From positions 261,013 to 325,012 of the forward strand of contig JBBQED010000003.1 of NCBI GenBank assembly GCA_038320345.1: 64,000 bases of DNA. Reading direction: 5' to 3'. Positions 15,855 through 25,373 of this stretch are shown one piece after another (the stretch's first letter is position 1; the number at the start of each line of letters is the position of its first letter). The translations under genes were made by a program, and so were the position numbers. Under the pieces are notes generated by a model. That model was not told the DNA's origin. It made no database searches and worked only from the letters and a program-made list of their open reading frames with translations. Source of the DNA: JBBQED01 sp038320345 (GTDB lineage Bacteria > Bacteroidota > Bacteroidia > AKYH767-A > OLB10).

Positions 15855-17327
15855 TTACTGTTTACTTTTCTTCCACGGAAGTAAGTGATGAAAATCGGGA
15901 ATAATATTCAAGAGGTAAACCGCCCCCAAGTAGCTCACGGAAATAACGAAAGAGTGATAAGCAATATTCACCACTTTATTATCCAAATCAGGTAAGATCA
16001 TACCAATAAAATAGAGCACGATAATCAAAGCAGCTACTTTCAGATTTTTCGCATCAAAAGGTTGAAGTTTAAAGTGCTTCAGTACATAACCAAAAAGCAA
16101 ACTATTATAGAAAAGGGAAGCCAGACAAGTGGCTAGCGCAGCTCCATTCATTCCATATCTTGGGATAAAAACGGTTTGCATAAACACTACTACTATCGCT
16201 AAGGAAATTAGAAATACAGCTCCGGTTTTATATTTATCAGAATTAAAAAGTATTGGAGCATTTAATCCTGTAGCCATATTAAAAATAGTTCCTACGGATA
16301 ATATTAATACAATACTTTCTCCAGCTTGGTATCCATCTGGCAGGAAAGAAAATAAATCGTGGATGTTGATATTTACATTCAGGAATAAAAATCCACCCAG
16401 CAAAAACATATAGAGCGATGATTTCTCATAAATCTCTCTAATCTCTTTCATGTTATTCTCTGCCCATGCAAACGCGATTTTTGAAGCGGCGATCTTTTCA
16501 AAAGCATTCAGCGGTGCTTCAATGATAGTTGGGATAAAGGCAGCTACAGTATAAATACCGACAAACCCCAAAGGCATATACTTTCCGATCATTACCGAAT
16601 CAAAATATTTAAGTCCGATAGATGCGACACTTGCAAACCAAAGTAAAAAACCGAAACTGATAAGTTTCATAAATTTCATTTCCCGGAAAAAAGGCCAGTC
16701 GATTTTGAAACCAGGTCGATCGAAGATGAAAATATAGCCTACCAATAAAATCAATTGAATGCCATAAATTCCTGTAAATGCCTGAATGAACTGATCCAGA
16801 TTTAAGAACTTCAAGTAATACAAGGAGACCACGGCAATCGTGAGGAGGCGCACTCCAATATCATTGAGATAGGTAGGAATAGTTGACTTGAAATTGGAAA
16901 AGCAATATATATTGAGGATCGCAATAAACGACACGAAAAAAATCATTGGAAAAACGTAATTAAAGAACTCCGTAAATAATGGAGATTCTTTAATATATTG
17001 AGAAACAATAAGATCTTTGAATAACCAAATCACTAATACCGTTAAAACGAAGCCAAAAAGAGGGAAAAGCATCATAAAGCCGAAATAACCATGATGCCTT
17101 TTATCAAGGTCTTTGAATTGAGGAAAGAACCTGACCGTTGCATTTCCGATCCCAAGAGGGACAAACATCGCAATCAGCAGTGAAAAAGAGTATAGAATTC
17201 GGGTTAATCCCAACTCTTCTTTAGTCAGGAAATGGGGCTGAATAACGATTAGGTTCAAAAACCCGATCACAAACCCGATATAGGTGGCAATCGTATTTTT
17301 TATACCCTGACGCTTGATTACTCCCAT
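15855..17327 (-). CDS. Polysaccharide flippase-like membrane protein (Wzx, MOP superfamily)
   Basis: A 490-residue protein with about 12-14 hydrophobic segments spread evenly through the sequence. The N-terminus IKRQGIKNTIATYIGFVIGF and the segment YGMNGAALATCLASLFYN near 392 are typical of oligosaccharide flippases of the MOP exporter superfamily. It would turn undecaprenyl-linked repeat units across the inner membrane, between the cytoplasmic glycosyltransferases and the polymerase. It opens the second glycan region and is divergent from the Kelch gene, with only 60 bp between starts. No Wzy polymerase was recognised in the window. Confidence 0.88.
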   Translation of the reverse strand: MGVIKRQGIKNTIATYIGFVIGFLNLIVIQPHFLTKEELGLTRILYSFSLLIAMFVPLGIGNATVRFFPQFKDLDKRHHGYFGFMMLFPLFGFVLTVLVIWLFKDLIVSQYIKESPLFTEFFNYVFPMIFFVSFIAILNIYCFSNFKSTIPTYLNDIGVRLLTIAVVSLYYLKFLNLDQFIQAFTGIYGIQLILLVGYIFIFDRPGFKIDWPFFREMKFMKLISFGFLLWFASVASIGLKYFDSVMIGKYMPLGFVGIYTVAAFIPTIIEAPLNAFEKIAASKIAFAWAENNMKEIREIYEKSSLYMFLLGGFLFLNVNINIHDLFSFLPDGYQAGESIVLILSVGTIFNMATGLNAPILFNSDKYKTGAVFLISLAIVVVFMQTVFIPRYGMNGAALATCLASLFYNSLLFGYVLKHFKLQPFDAKNLKVAALIIVLYFIGMILPDLDNKVVNIAYHSFVISVSYLGAVYLLNIIPDFHHLLPWKKSKQ

Positions 17328-17387
17328 AATTTGGTGATTAAAATTAATAGTTTTAAATTAGCTTCAAATATCTTAAAACCAAAACCG

Positions 17388-18599
17388 ATGAAACCAATTC
17401 GACACCTATTTTATTGTTTTTTACTAACGGCATTAGGGACAACTTTTGCTTTTGCAACTACTACTTATGTCTGGACTCAAAGAGCAGATGTTGGTACTGG
17501 TAACCGATATGCAGCTATGGGATTTACTGCTAACGGTAAAGGGTATATTTGTGGAGGCTATAATTCTAATGGCTTAGATGATCTTTGGGAATACGACAAA
17601 GTTAATGATACATGGACGCAAAAGGCAATTTTTCCGGGAGGTGGTACTTGGGCTGGATCTAGCTTTTCGATTAATAACAAAGGATATATTGTTTTAGGAA
17701 CTGGTGGATTTTCATATTCAAATAATCTTTATGAATATGATCCAATCGTTAATACTTGGACTACTAAAGCGCCATTCCCAGGTTTAGGTCGACAAGATGG
17801 ACATTGTTTTTCAATTGGTGACGACGGATATATTGTTGGGGGATGGAGATCAAGCAACTACTTATCAGATGTTTACAAATGGAATTCACTGAATAATACA
17901 TGGACTTTAGTGGCTCCATTCCCAGGCGGAGGAAGAGATGGATTAAGAGGATTCGAAATCGACGGAATTGCTTATGTAGGTGCAGGTCAGGCAAGTGGAT
18001 CTCAATATAATGACTTCTATGCATATAACCCTCCAACTAATACATGGACTCCAATTGCAAGTTTCCCTGGAATAAATAGAAATTCTGCAACGGGATTCAC
18101 TATTGGCTCAAAAGGCTATTACGGATTCGGATATGACAACTCAAATGGCTATTACAGCGACATTTACGAATATGATGCTGCACTAAATAACTGGACTCAG
18201 ATCCCATCATTTAGTACAGCTGCAAGAGCATATGCAGTAAGCTTTAGTCTTGGAACTTCCGGATATATTGGAACTGGGCAAGTTCTTGGTGCAAATAAAG
18301 TAAAAACCTTCTGGGAGTTAAACGTAATTGAATCAGTTGGTCTTGATGAAAATCAAATTTCTAATATTCAGACCAACTATAATAGAGAAAATCAAACCAT
18401 TACGATTAAATCTGAAGTTACTATAGATAATGCAACGGTAACCTTATTTGGAATCTCTGGTCAGAAATTAAAAGAAGTAAATTTGACGATAGACAATAAT
18501 TCGTCAATAGAATTTCCAAATGCAACTGCTTCGATGATACTATTTTCAATAAGTCAAAACAACAAACCCATTAGCACAGGAAAGCTAATGATTAAATAA
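17388..18599 (+). CDS. Kelch-repeat T9SS-secreted protein
   Basis: About 403 residues. The start is placed at the ATG at 17388 because it opens a clean signal peptide (MKPIRHLFYCFLLTALGTTF); an in-frame ATG at 17331 would put 19 polar residues in front. About six Kelch units follow, each with GKGYICGG-like and LWEYD...NTWT-like strands, giving a beta-propeller. The last 80 residues (from about VGLDENQ) are a weakly conserved type A T9SS sorting domain ending in GKLMIK. The protein should be secreted and anchored at or released from the cell surface. The ligand is unknown. A strong terminator follows. Confidence 0.88.
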   Translation: MKPIRHLFYCFLLTALGTTFAFATTTYVWTQRADVGTGNRYAAMGFTANGKGYICGGYNSNGLDDLWEYDKVNDTWTQKAIFPGGGTWAGSSFSINNKGYIVLGTGGFSYSNNLYEYDPIVNTWTTKAPFPGLGRQDGHCFSIGDDGYIVGGWRSSNYLSDVYKWNSLNNTWTLVAPFPGGGRDGLRGFEIDGIAYVGAGQASGSQYNDFYAYNPPTNTWTPIASFPGINRNSATGFTIGSKGYYGFGYDNSNGYYSDIYEYDAALNNWTQIPSFSTAARAYAVSFSLGTSGYIGTGQVLGANKVKTFWELNVIESVGLDENQISNIQTNYNRENQTITIKSEVTIDNATVTLFGISGQKLKEVNLTIDNNSSIEFPNATASMILFSISQNNKPISTGKLMIK

Positions 18600-18616
18600 T
18601 TTAATTTTAGATCATT

Positions 18617-18645
18617 AAAAAAGCCCGTTTTCAACGGGCTTTTTT
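18617..18645 (+). terminator. Intrinsic terminator after the Kelch gene
   Basis: A stem AAAAAGCCCGTT/AACGGGCTTTTT with a short loop, followed by a T-run and T-rich sequence, lies 18 bp after the Kelch stop codon and 16 bp before the deacetylase gene. Confidence 0.9.
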
Positions 18646-18660
18646 AATTTTATACCAGTT

Positions 18661-19665
18661 ATGTTAAAAAAAATTGCCAGAAAATTTGTATTCCCTCTAG
18701 CTTTAAAATCAGGGGTAACTAAAATTTTAAATAAATTTTCAAATCATCAATACATGATACTTAACTATCATGGTGTTGTTGAAAAAGAAGATCCGCAAAT
18801 TTCTGCAAACCACATGAGTGTAAAACAATTTGGTGATCACATAAAATACTTATCAGACAATTATCGTATTGTCCCTTTAGAAAAGATAGTGGAAGAAATC
18901 AAATTAGGATTTAATCCTCCGAAAAAAACTATTGCAATTACATTTGATGATGGTTATGAAAACAATTATCAATTTGCTTTCCCAATACTAAAAAAATACA
19001 ATGTCCCAGCTACAATATTTATAACTACGTGCTATACCGACACTCAAAATATTCTTTGGTATGATGAATTAGATTTTATCAAAAATTATATTAATGTAGC
19101 AGAAATTAATCTAAATGAAATAGACTTACGCCAAACTTTGAAGATAAAAACTTTATCATCTATATCAGCCTTAAAAAATCTCTTCAAAGAATTAATTCCA
19201 GAAGAAAAAATGAAATTTTTGAAATGGTTAAAAACAAAATTTGAAATTGTCTCTGATAAAGAAAATATAAATCCCCAATTTTGGAAACAACTTAGTAGCA
19301 AACAAATAATTGAAATGAGAGATTCTGGTTTGATTGATTTCGGATCACATACAGTTAATCATCCTAATCTTAATCTTATTCCAACGTTAAATATTCAAAA
19401 AGAGCTAGTAGAATCCAAGCGTAAATTAGAAGCAATTACACAATTGTCGATTACAAGCATAGCCTATCCAGATGGTGCTTATGACGACGAAGTAAAATTA
19501 CTTTCAAAAGAAGCTGGGTACACTGCTTTATTTGCAGTGGATTACAAATGCCTAACTGATAATGTTACAAACGGAATATTTAAAAGGTTCAGTATTAGTA
19601 ACACTACTACATTTGAATCAGTAATGCTACAAATAAGTTTAGCATTTAATAAAAGTGGTCATTAA
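18661..19665 (+). CDS. Polysaccharide deacetylase (NodB/CE4)
   Basis: A 334-residue protein with the NodB homology domain. Motif 1 is ITFDDGYENNY near residues 95-105, whose second Asp binds the metal; motif 2 is FGSHTVNHPNL near 227, with the two metal-ligand histidines; SIAYPDGAYDD near 263 is the motif 3 region. The core is interrupted by an insertion (about 135-215), as in exopolysaccharide-linked members. There is no clear signal peptide, although the N-terminus is basic and amphipathic, so the site of action is uncertain. It removes N-acetyl groups from hexosamine. It converges with the GNAT gene and overlaps it by 4 bp, forming a deacetylase, acetyltransferase and asnB group. Confidence 0.9.
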   Translation: MLKKIARKFVFPLALKSGVTKILNKFSNHQYMILNYHGVVEKEDPQISANHMSVKQFGDHIKYLSDNYRIVPLEKIVEEIKLGFNPPKKTIAITFDDGYENNYQFAFPILKKYNVPATIFITTCYTDTQNILWYDELDFIKNYINVAEINLNEIDLRQTLKIKTLSSISALKNLFKELIPEEKMKFLKWLKTKFEIVSDKENINPQFWKQLSSKQIIEMRDSGLIDFGSHTVNHPNLNLIPTLNIQKELVESKRKLEAITQLSITSIAYPDGAYDDEVKLLSKEAGYTALFAVDYKCLTDNVTNGIFKRFSISNTTTFESVMLQISLAFNKSGH

Positions 19666-20618
19666 AAAGTATCCACATCGGCGAAAACAAACCCTAATTT
19701 TTCAAGGTTAGCATCTGATCCAAAATTGCAATATCCATATGGAAAAGCTTCTTTAGGTTCCATTATAGATCTCATTTTCTTATCGAGAAAGGTTTCTTGA
19801 GTAGTCTGAAATATCATTACATCAGCCCCAGTTAAAAAACAAAATTTCTTTAAAGAGTTAATGACTTCCCCCACATCTAGATTAGATGTTCGATCTATAT
19901 CGCCAATATACATAAAACCATCAGGTTTAAGCCATACATGAACATTACCTAAAAGTACTAATCTAGCACCCCCGAAATTTTTATACTTAACAAAAACTTC
20001 CGATCGCCGTACACCACCTACTCCTGTTTCAATTACAGAGCTCTTGAAAAAGTTCACTTTAGGTTTATAAAATGCAGCAATAAGTGAGAAATAATATTGG
20101 TAAAAAAAATTAAAAAAAGAAACTTTTTTAGCTAACTTTAATAACGGTAAAGTTGGAATTTTAAATCGATACTCCACCATATTGCCAGGACAAATCCAAT
20201 TGAGTTTTTTGACAAAACCCGGATAAGAGTTATAGTTTGGAAATCCAAATACAAATGAAACTCCTTGTTCTTTACACAGGGCATAAGTAGCCTTGGCTAA
20301 ACTTGTAAATAATCCTTTTCCAGTATGCTCTTTATGAGTCATAGTATCACCGGATTGGACAGCCTTATACACTTTCCCTTCTAATTCAACTTCACAAGCA
20401 TATACGCCATAAAATGCTGCTGGAACTCCACCTGCTGAATACGCAATATATCCGAGATAAGGTTCTCCGAATGATTTGGTATCGTTTTTTTTAATGTAGT
20501 AATCTTTAGTAGGCTCAATTCCAAAAGCACTAATTGAAATTGCAATCAAATCAGGAATCAAATTCTCCGTCAATCGTACGAATCTATACTCATTGGGCTC
20601 AAATCCGGTTACATCCAT
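19662..20618 (-). CDS. GNAT-family acetyltransferase linked to asnB
   Basis: A 318-residue protein, longer than a single GNAT domain. The N-terminal half has a GNAT fold with the acetyl-CoA loop in MTHKEHTGKGLFTSLAKATY near 94 and GFPNYNSYPGFVKKLNW near 127. The C-terminal half may be a degenerate second GNAT domain (DVMIFQTTQETFLDKKM near 265). Its start overlaps the end of the asnB gene by 10 bp, so the two are coupled. Given the neighbours it probably N- or O-acylates a nucleotide- or lipid-linked sugar; this is inference. Confidence 0.8.
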   Translation of the reverse strand: MDVTGFEPNEYRFVRLTENLIPDLIAISISAFGIEPTKDYYIKKNDTKSFGEPYLGYIAYSAGGVPAAFYGVYACEVELEGKVYKAVQSGDTMTHKEHTGKGLFTSLAKATYALCKEQGVSFVFGFPNYNSYPGFVKKLNWICPGNMVEYRFKIPTLPLLKLAKKVSFFNFFYQYYFSLIAAFYKPKVNFFKSSVIETGVGGVRRSEVFVKYKNFGGARLVLLGNVHVWLKPDGFMYIGDIDRTSNLDVGEVINSLKKFCFLTGADVMIFQTTQETFLDKKMRSIMEPKEAFPYGYCNFGSDANLEKLGFVFADVDTF

Positions 20619-22495
20619 CTTTCATACCACATTTGAAAGGTAAATATATTCCATAATTTTTGAAAATTTATGGGCTCTCCACGATGGTACGCATTAAGAC
20701 TAGAAGTTACAATTTCCGAATTAAAGCACCCCGACCTTTTTATTTTTCGAATTGAAAGTTGATCATCAAAGATTTCTTTCAATTCGCTTCTACACCATTT
20801 CTCTAATGGAATACCAAAACCCATTTTAGGTCGTTCCATCATTTCAGATGGAATATATTTGTGGACAATTTCCTTAAGAATCTTCTTTTGACCATTAGCA
20901 TCAATTAGAAATTGCTTTGGAAAACTCGCTACTAATTCTAAAATACGATGATCCAAAAAAGGCTCTCTTCCTTCAAGGCTTACAGACATTGTTGCCCGAT
21001 CAACTTTTGCTAGGATATCATCAACTAAATAGGTTTTAACTTCTGTTGAAAGTATTGATTTCAACGCATCATTTTTCAATTCATCCTTTAATTTTCTTGA
21101 AAATCCCGATTTACTTTCTACAGTAAAATTTGGAAATAATGCTGTACACTCCGCATCCGATAATGTCTGATTAATTATTGAAAAAATAGTAGAAGGAACA
21201 AATTCAGAATTTACAACTTGATTTAACTTATCAAATTTATTCGATTTTGATAGCCCTCTTATCCCAGATCGCTTTGTAAATTGATTGACAAAACCAAGTA
21301 AACTTTTATACTGAGTCATTCTAGAAATCGACTGTAAACTCTTCCGATGTCTTGGATATCCTGCAAAAAGTTCATCCCCTCCATCTGCTGACAATGCAAC
21401 TGTGACGTACTTTTTAGCTATTGCACTTACTAATGTAGTTGGAATTGCTGATTGATCACCAAATGGCTCGTCATATATATCAGCTAAATTCGGTACGATG
21501 TCAATAGCATCCTTAAAGCTACAAAAAAACTCTAAATGGTCAGTACCTAAATATTCAGCAACTCTTTTCGCAAAGGGTGCTTCGTTATATCCTTCCTCAT
21601 CAAATCCAATTGTAAAGGTTTTTAACTTAGCGGTATTGTTTTTTTGCAATAAAGCAGCAACGCAAGAACTATCATAACCACCGCTTAAAAATATACCTAC
21701 CGGTACATCTGAAACCATTCTATAATTAAAAGCTGAGATCAGAATTTTTTCCAATTCATCAATAGCTGTTTTGAAATCAAAATGATAATGATTATTAGTA
21801 TAATATTTATCTGAGTCCCAATAACAATGTTCAATTGTTTTACTTGAATTAATATCGTATTCGTAACAATACCCTGGTTGAACTTTAACACAATACTTAA
21901 AAATTGAGTTTTTACCAGTAATATAATCGTACTTCAATAAAGACGATATAGCTTCGTTTGAAAGCGTTTTATCAAATGATGGCATCATGTGAAAAGCTTT
22001 TAATTCAGAAGCAAACATCATCAAACCATTTTTCTCATATAAATACAAAGGTTTTACTCCGAATCGATCTCTGAAAAAATAAACTTTATGATTATTCGGA
22101 TCATAAACTATGATCGCAAACATGCCAATAAACCTTTCAACACAATTCTTTCCCCATTTTGTAAATGCTTTCAAAATTACTTCTGTATCAGAATTACTCT
22201 TAAAAGTAAAACCGTCTTTCTCCAACTCAACTTTGATTTCACGATAATTATAGATTTCTCCATTAAAAATCAAGACCCTCCCTGACTCAACATCTATCAT
22301 TGGTTGATGACCCGCGGCAGATAGGTCTATTATAGAAAGGCGCCTAAACGCCATACCTATTTGATAATCATAGGCTTCATTAAAATAGCTTCCAGAATCA
22401 TTGGGCCCTCGATGTAAAAGAGTTTGAGCCATTCTATCGAGAATCTCCCGATTGGCTTCTTTTTTAAATGATATAAATCCTGTTAATCCACACAC
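20609..22495 (-). CDS. asnB: Asparagine synthetase (glutamine-hydrolysing) homologue
   Basis: A complete 628-residue two-domain enzyme. The glutaminase domain starts MCGLTGF with the nucleophile Cys2 and has FRRLSIIDL, LIFNGEIYNYRE and SNSDTEVIL, which bind glutamine. The synthetase domain has the PP-loop FLSGGYDSS near 266, ALSADGGDELFAGYPRH and VSLEGREPFLDHR. All residues needed for amide transfer look present. Lying among glycan genes and repeated in the window, it more likely amidates a sugar acid or similar acceptor, as reported for WbpS-type O-antigen enzymes, than makes asparagine; that is inference. First gene of the leftward asnB-GNAT pair. Confidence 0.92.
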   Translation of the reverse strand: MCGLTGFISFKKEANREILDRMAQTLLHRGPNDSGSYFNEAYDYQIGMAFRRLSIIDLSAAGHQPMIDVESGRVLIFNGEIYNYREIKVELEKDGFTFKSNSDTEVILKAFTKWGKNCVERFIGMFAIIVYDPNNHKVYFFRDRFGVKPLYLYEKNGLMMFASELKAFHMMPSFDKTLSNEAISSLLKYDYITGKNSIFKYCVKVQPGYCYEYDINSSKTIEHCYWDSDKYYTNNHYHFDFKTAIDELEKILISAFNYRMVSDVPVGIFLSGGYDSSCVAALLQKNNTAKLKTFTIGFDEEGYNEAPFAKRVAEYLGTDHLEFFCSFKDAIDIVPNLADIYDEPFGDQSAIPTTLVSAIAKKYVTVALSADGGDELFAGYPRHRKSLQSISRMTQYKSLLGFVNQFTKRSGIRGLSKSNKFDKLNQVVNSEFVPSTIFSIINQTLSDAECTALFPNFTVESKSGFSRKLKDELKNDALKSILSTEVKTYLVDDILAKVDRATMSVSLEGREPFLDHRILELVASFPKQFLIDANGQKKILKEIVHKYIPSEMMERPKMGFGIPLEKWCRSELKEIFDDQLSIRKIKRSGCFNSEIVTSSLNAYHRGEPINFQKLWNIFTFQMWYERWM

Positions 22496-22549
22496 GATCC
22501 TCCAAAACTAGTAAAATAGATGTTGCGCAAAATACTAATTTTAGCCCCA

Positions 22550-23494
22550 ATGATTCCTTATATCTCACCCATAACTGGTAACCCGCTAATAACTGAAGGT
22601 AATTTACTCATAAATGATCAAGGCGAATCGTACCCAATAATAAAAGAAATCCCAAGATTTGTAACTGAAGACAATTATGCTGCTGCATTTGGTCACCAAT
22701 GGAAGACATTTGCAAATATTCAAATTGATTCCAAAAATGGAACTTCTATTACACGTGAACGCGTAGAACGATGTCTTGGCTTCCCAATAAGTGATCTAAA
22801 AGGAAAAACATTATTAGAAGTAGGATGCGGAGCTGGAAGATTTACTGAATTATTAGTGGAAGGACTAGCACTTGTTCATGCCATCGATTTAAGCGTTGCG
22901 GTAGAAGTCAATAAAGAAATTGTAGGCGAAAAGTTTAATTATCAGGTGGCACAAGCGAGTGTATATGAAATCCCTTACCCTGCAGCAAGTTTTGATATCG
23001 TTTTTTGCTTAGGCGTAATTCAACACACTCCTAACACCGAAAAAACTATTGAATCCTTATGGAATATGGTGAAACCAGGAGGCATTATGGTGATTGATCA
23101 TTACATCTGGCGAATTGGTTACTACTCTACGCTAACACCATTATACAGAGGGTGGTTAAAAAGATTAAAACCACAGAAGTCGATGCCAATCGTAAAAAAC
23201 TTAGTGAATTTTTTCTTTCCAATTCATTGGAAACTAAAAGATAAAGGGATAATTAACTGGTTGGCTCATCGAATTTCGCCTTTAATTGTATACATCAAAG
23301 AGTTCCCTGAAAAGGATTATAAATTCCATTATGATCTAAGCCAGCTCGATACTTACGACCAACTTACAGATTATTATAAACATCTGCGGACTCCAAATCA
23401 AATCAGAAAAACATTGGAAGATTTAGGGGCTACGAATATCTGGATTAATAAAGGTGGAAATGGAATTGAAGCAAGATGTAGTAAAATAAAATAA
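22550..23494 (+). CDS. SAM-dependent methyltransferase with Trm112-like N-terminus
   Basis: About 314 residues. The start is placed at the ATG at 22550, where homologues begin (ISPITGNPLI, a Trm112-like cap without zinc cysteines) and which follows TAATTTTA, close to the -7 consensus; an ATG at 22520 would add 10 residues. Class I methyltransferase motif I is LLEVGCGAGRFTELL near 87, motif II is near VHAIDLS, and the post-II segment is FDIVFCLGVIQHTPN near 145, followed by VKPGGIMVIDHY. It probably methylates a sugar or lipid-linked sugar in the glycan pathway. The next methyltransferase overlaps it by 1 bp. Confidence 0.85.
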   Translation: MIPYISPITGNPLITEGNLLINDQGESYPIIKEIPRFVTEDNYAAAFGHQWKTFANIQIDSKNGTSITRERVERCLGFPISDLKGKTLLEVGCGAGRFTELLVEGLALVHAIDLSVAVEVNKEIVGEKFNYQVAQASVYEIPYPAASFDIVFCLGVIQHTPNTEKTIESLWNMVKPGGIMVIDHYIWRIGYYSTLTPLYRGWLKRLKPQKSMPIVKNLVNFFFPIHWKLKDKGIINWLAHRISPLIVYIKEFPEKDYKFHYDLSQLDTYDQLTDYYKHLRTPNQIRKTLEDLGATNIWINKGGNGIEARCSKIK

Positions 23495-24324
23495 TGGAGA
23501 ATGTAAATGATAAAGCCGGTTCGGAATATTGGACATCTTTCTGGAGTCAATTAGAAATTCCCGAACCTATTAATGTTTCAAAAAAAACAATTAGTAATTA
23601 TAGTGTAAGAAAGTTTCATGAAAACTATCAAGAGATTTTTAAAGATTATAGCACTTCAGGAAAAAAATTAATTGAATTAGGTTGCGGAAACTCTGTATGG
23701 CTAAGTTACTTTCATCAGCAATATGGATTTGATATTACAGGACTTGACTATTCAGAATATGGTTGTGAACAAACTCGTAAAATCCTAAAAAGAGACAAGA
23801 TCTCTGGCACTATCATACAAGGCGATATTTTTTCGCCTCCAATTGAATTGATTGAACAGTTTGATATAGTATGTTCATTTGGTGTCGTTGAACATTTTGA
23901 TGATACCAAGGCTGCGATTTTAGCGATGAAAAAATTCGTTAAGCCAGGTGGTATGATTATACTCACGGTACCTAATTTAAAAAGTATAACAGGTTTCCTA
24001 CAAAAAATAATGAACAAACCTGTTTATGACATTCATGTAGCAATGGATAAAAATTATTTAACGGATAAAATAACTCAATCAGGATTTAAAGTTATCAAAG
24101 CAAATTATTTCATTCCAATCTCTTTTGGTGTTACACTTGAAAAACATGAAAATCAAAAAGTAAATTATCTTGGAATAAAAAAAGTGATTCTGAAATCTTT
24201 TCAAGTTATTGAAAAAATAGCATGGTTAATTGATGATAACGTTATTAAACTTCCTATTTCCACCTACTTTTCTTCAGGAATATTTACGGCTTCTATATTA
24301 CCCGTAAGTGAAGAAAGCAAATGA
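23494..24324 (+). CDS. SAM-dependent methyltransferase (Methyltransf_23 type)
   Basis: A 276-residue class I methyltransferase. Motif I is KLIELGCGNSVWLSYF near 55, then FDITGLDYSEYGCEQ near 77, IIQGDIF near 102, and FDIVCSFGVVEHFDDT near 116, followed by KPGGMIILTVPN near 150. The C-terminal 80 residues are hydrophobic and basic and may contact the membrane. It sits in a tight operon (TAATG overlap before, ATGA overlap after) with a second methyltransferase and a GT4 enzyme. O-methylation of the growing glycan is the likely job. Confidence 0.85.
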   Translation: MENVNDKAGSEYWTSFWSQLEIPEPINVSKKTISNYSVRKFHENYQEIFKDYSTSGKKLIELGCGNSVWLSYFHQQYGFDITGLDYSEYGCEQTRKILKRDKISGTIIQGDIFSPPIELIEQFDIVCSFGVVEHFDDTKAAILAMKKFVKPGGMIILTVPNLKSITGFLQKIMNKPVYDIHVAMDKNYLTDKITQSGFKVIKANYFIPISFGVTLEKHENQKVNYLGIKKVILKSFQVIEKIAWLIDDNVIKLPISTYFSSGIFTASILPVSEESK

Positions 24325-25373
24325 CAAGTTTGTTCTTCCATACTGGCTCATCATCGTTCGCAGATAAAGATGAACTAATTTTAAAGAAATTAGGCAAGGT
24401 TTATGTTTTTAGTTTTACTTCTACTTTTAAATGGTTGACTCCACTTATATTTTTAAAGCAATTTATTTTTATAATGAAACACCTTTTTAAAACGAATTGC
24501 TATGTCTCCCAATTTGCCGGGTATCATTCTTTTTTACCGGGTATCTTTTCTAAATTAACTGGTAAGCCCTTTATAATTATTTCCGGTGGAACAGATTGTG
24601 TTTCCTTTCCATCTATCCGCTACGGTAATTTCTACAAAACAGTATTAGGACTTTTTACAAAATGGAGTTTTCAACTATCTACGCATCTCGCTCCAAAACA
24701 TCACTCGCTTTGGAGTTGTGATTATTCTTATGAAAAATCAGATCCAAATCAACAAGGCATTGCTGCCTTTGTTCCGCAGTTAAACAAACCCGTTACGCCA
24801 ATTGCTAACGGATACGATGTAAATTTCTGGAAATCCAATGTTCCCAAAAAAGAAAAATCATTCCTTACTGTTTCAGGCGGATTTCAATATCCTTTCCAGG
24901 TGCAGTTAAAGGGAATTGATCTAATTCTAAGTGTTGCCCCTCTCTTTCCAGATTGTACGTTTACTATTGTTGGAGTTCCCGATTGGAAGAAACTAGCTAT
25001 AAAATCTTCTAATATCATTATTCTTCCTCCAACTAAGAACAGTGAATTGTTGCCACTTTATAGTGAAGCTCAATTTTACATGCAGCTCTCCATGGCAGAA
25101 GGCTTCCCTAATGCACTTTGTGAAGCGATGTTATGTAATAGTATTCCGATTGTTTCTGATGTTTTCTCAATGCCGGAAATAGTAGGTGAATCAGGGTTTA
25201 TTTTGAAAGAAAGAGATATGGATCAGCTGACTCAATTGATCCATCAAGCACTCGCGAAGTGTTCTAATGAACTGGGAAAAAAAGCCAGAGAACAAATCAC
25301 TTCCTCCTACACTATCGAAAGAAGAGAACTTGCATTAACTGCGTTGCTAGAAAAGGTTATCTTAAAAGTGTAA
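24321..25373 (+). CDS. Glycosyltransferase family 4
   Basis: A 350-residue GT-B enzyme. The acceptor half has the segment KPFIIISGGTDCVSFP near 82; the donor half has SKKEKSFLTVSGG-like sequence near 185 and YMQLSMAEGFPNALCEAM near 250, the E-x7-E-type donor motif in its GFPNAL form. Cytoplasmic, no membrane segment. It starts within the previous methyltransferase gene (ATGA) and its end overlaps the end of the convergent giant T9SS gene by 17 bp. Linkage and sugar are unknown. Confidence 0.87.
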   Translation: MTSLFFHTGSSSFADKDELILKKLGKVYVFSFTSTFKWLTPLIFLKQFIFIMKHLFKTNCYVSQFAGYHSFLPGIFSKLTGKPFIIISGGTDCVSFPSIRYGNFYKTVLGLFTKWSFQLSTHLAPKHHSLWSCDYSYEKSDPNQQGIAAFVPQLNKPVTPIANGYDVNFWKSNVPKKEKSFLTVSGGFQYPFQVQLKGIDLILSVAPLFPDCTFTIVGVPDWKKLAIKSSNIIILPPTKNSELLPLYSEAQFYMQLSMAEGFPNALCEAMLCNSIPIVSDVFSMPEIVGESGFILKERDMDQLTQLIHQALAKCSNELGKKAREQITSSYTIERRELALTALLEKVILKV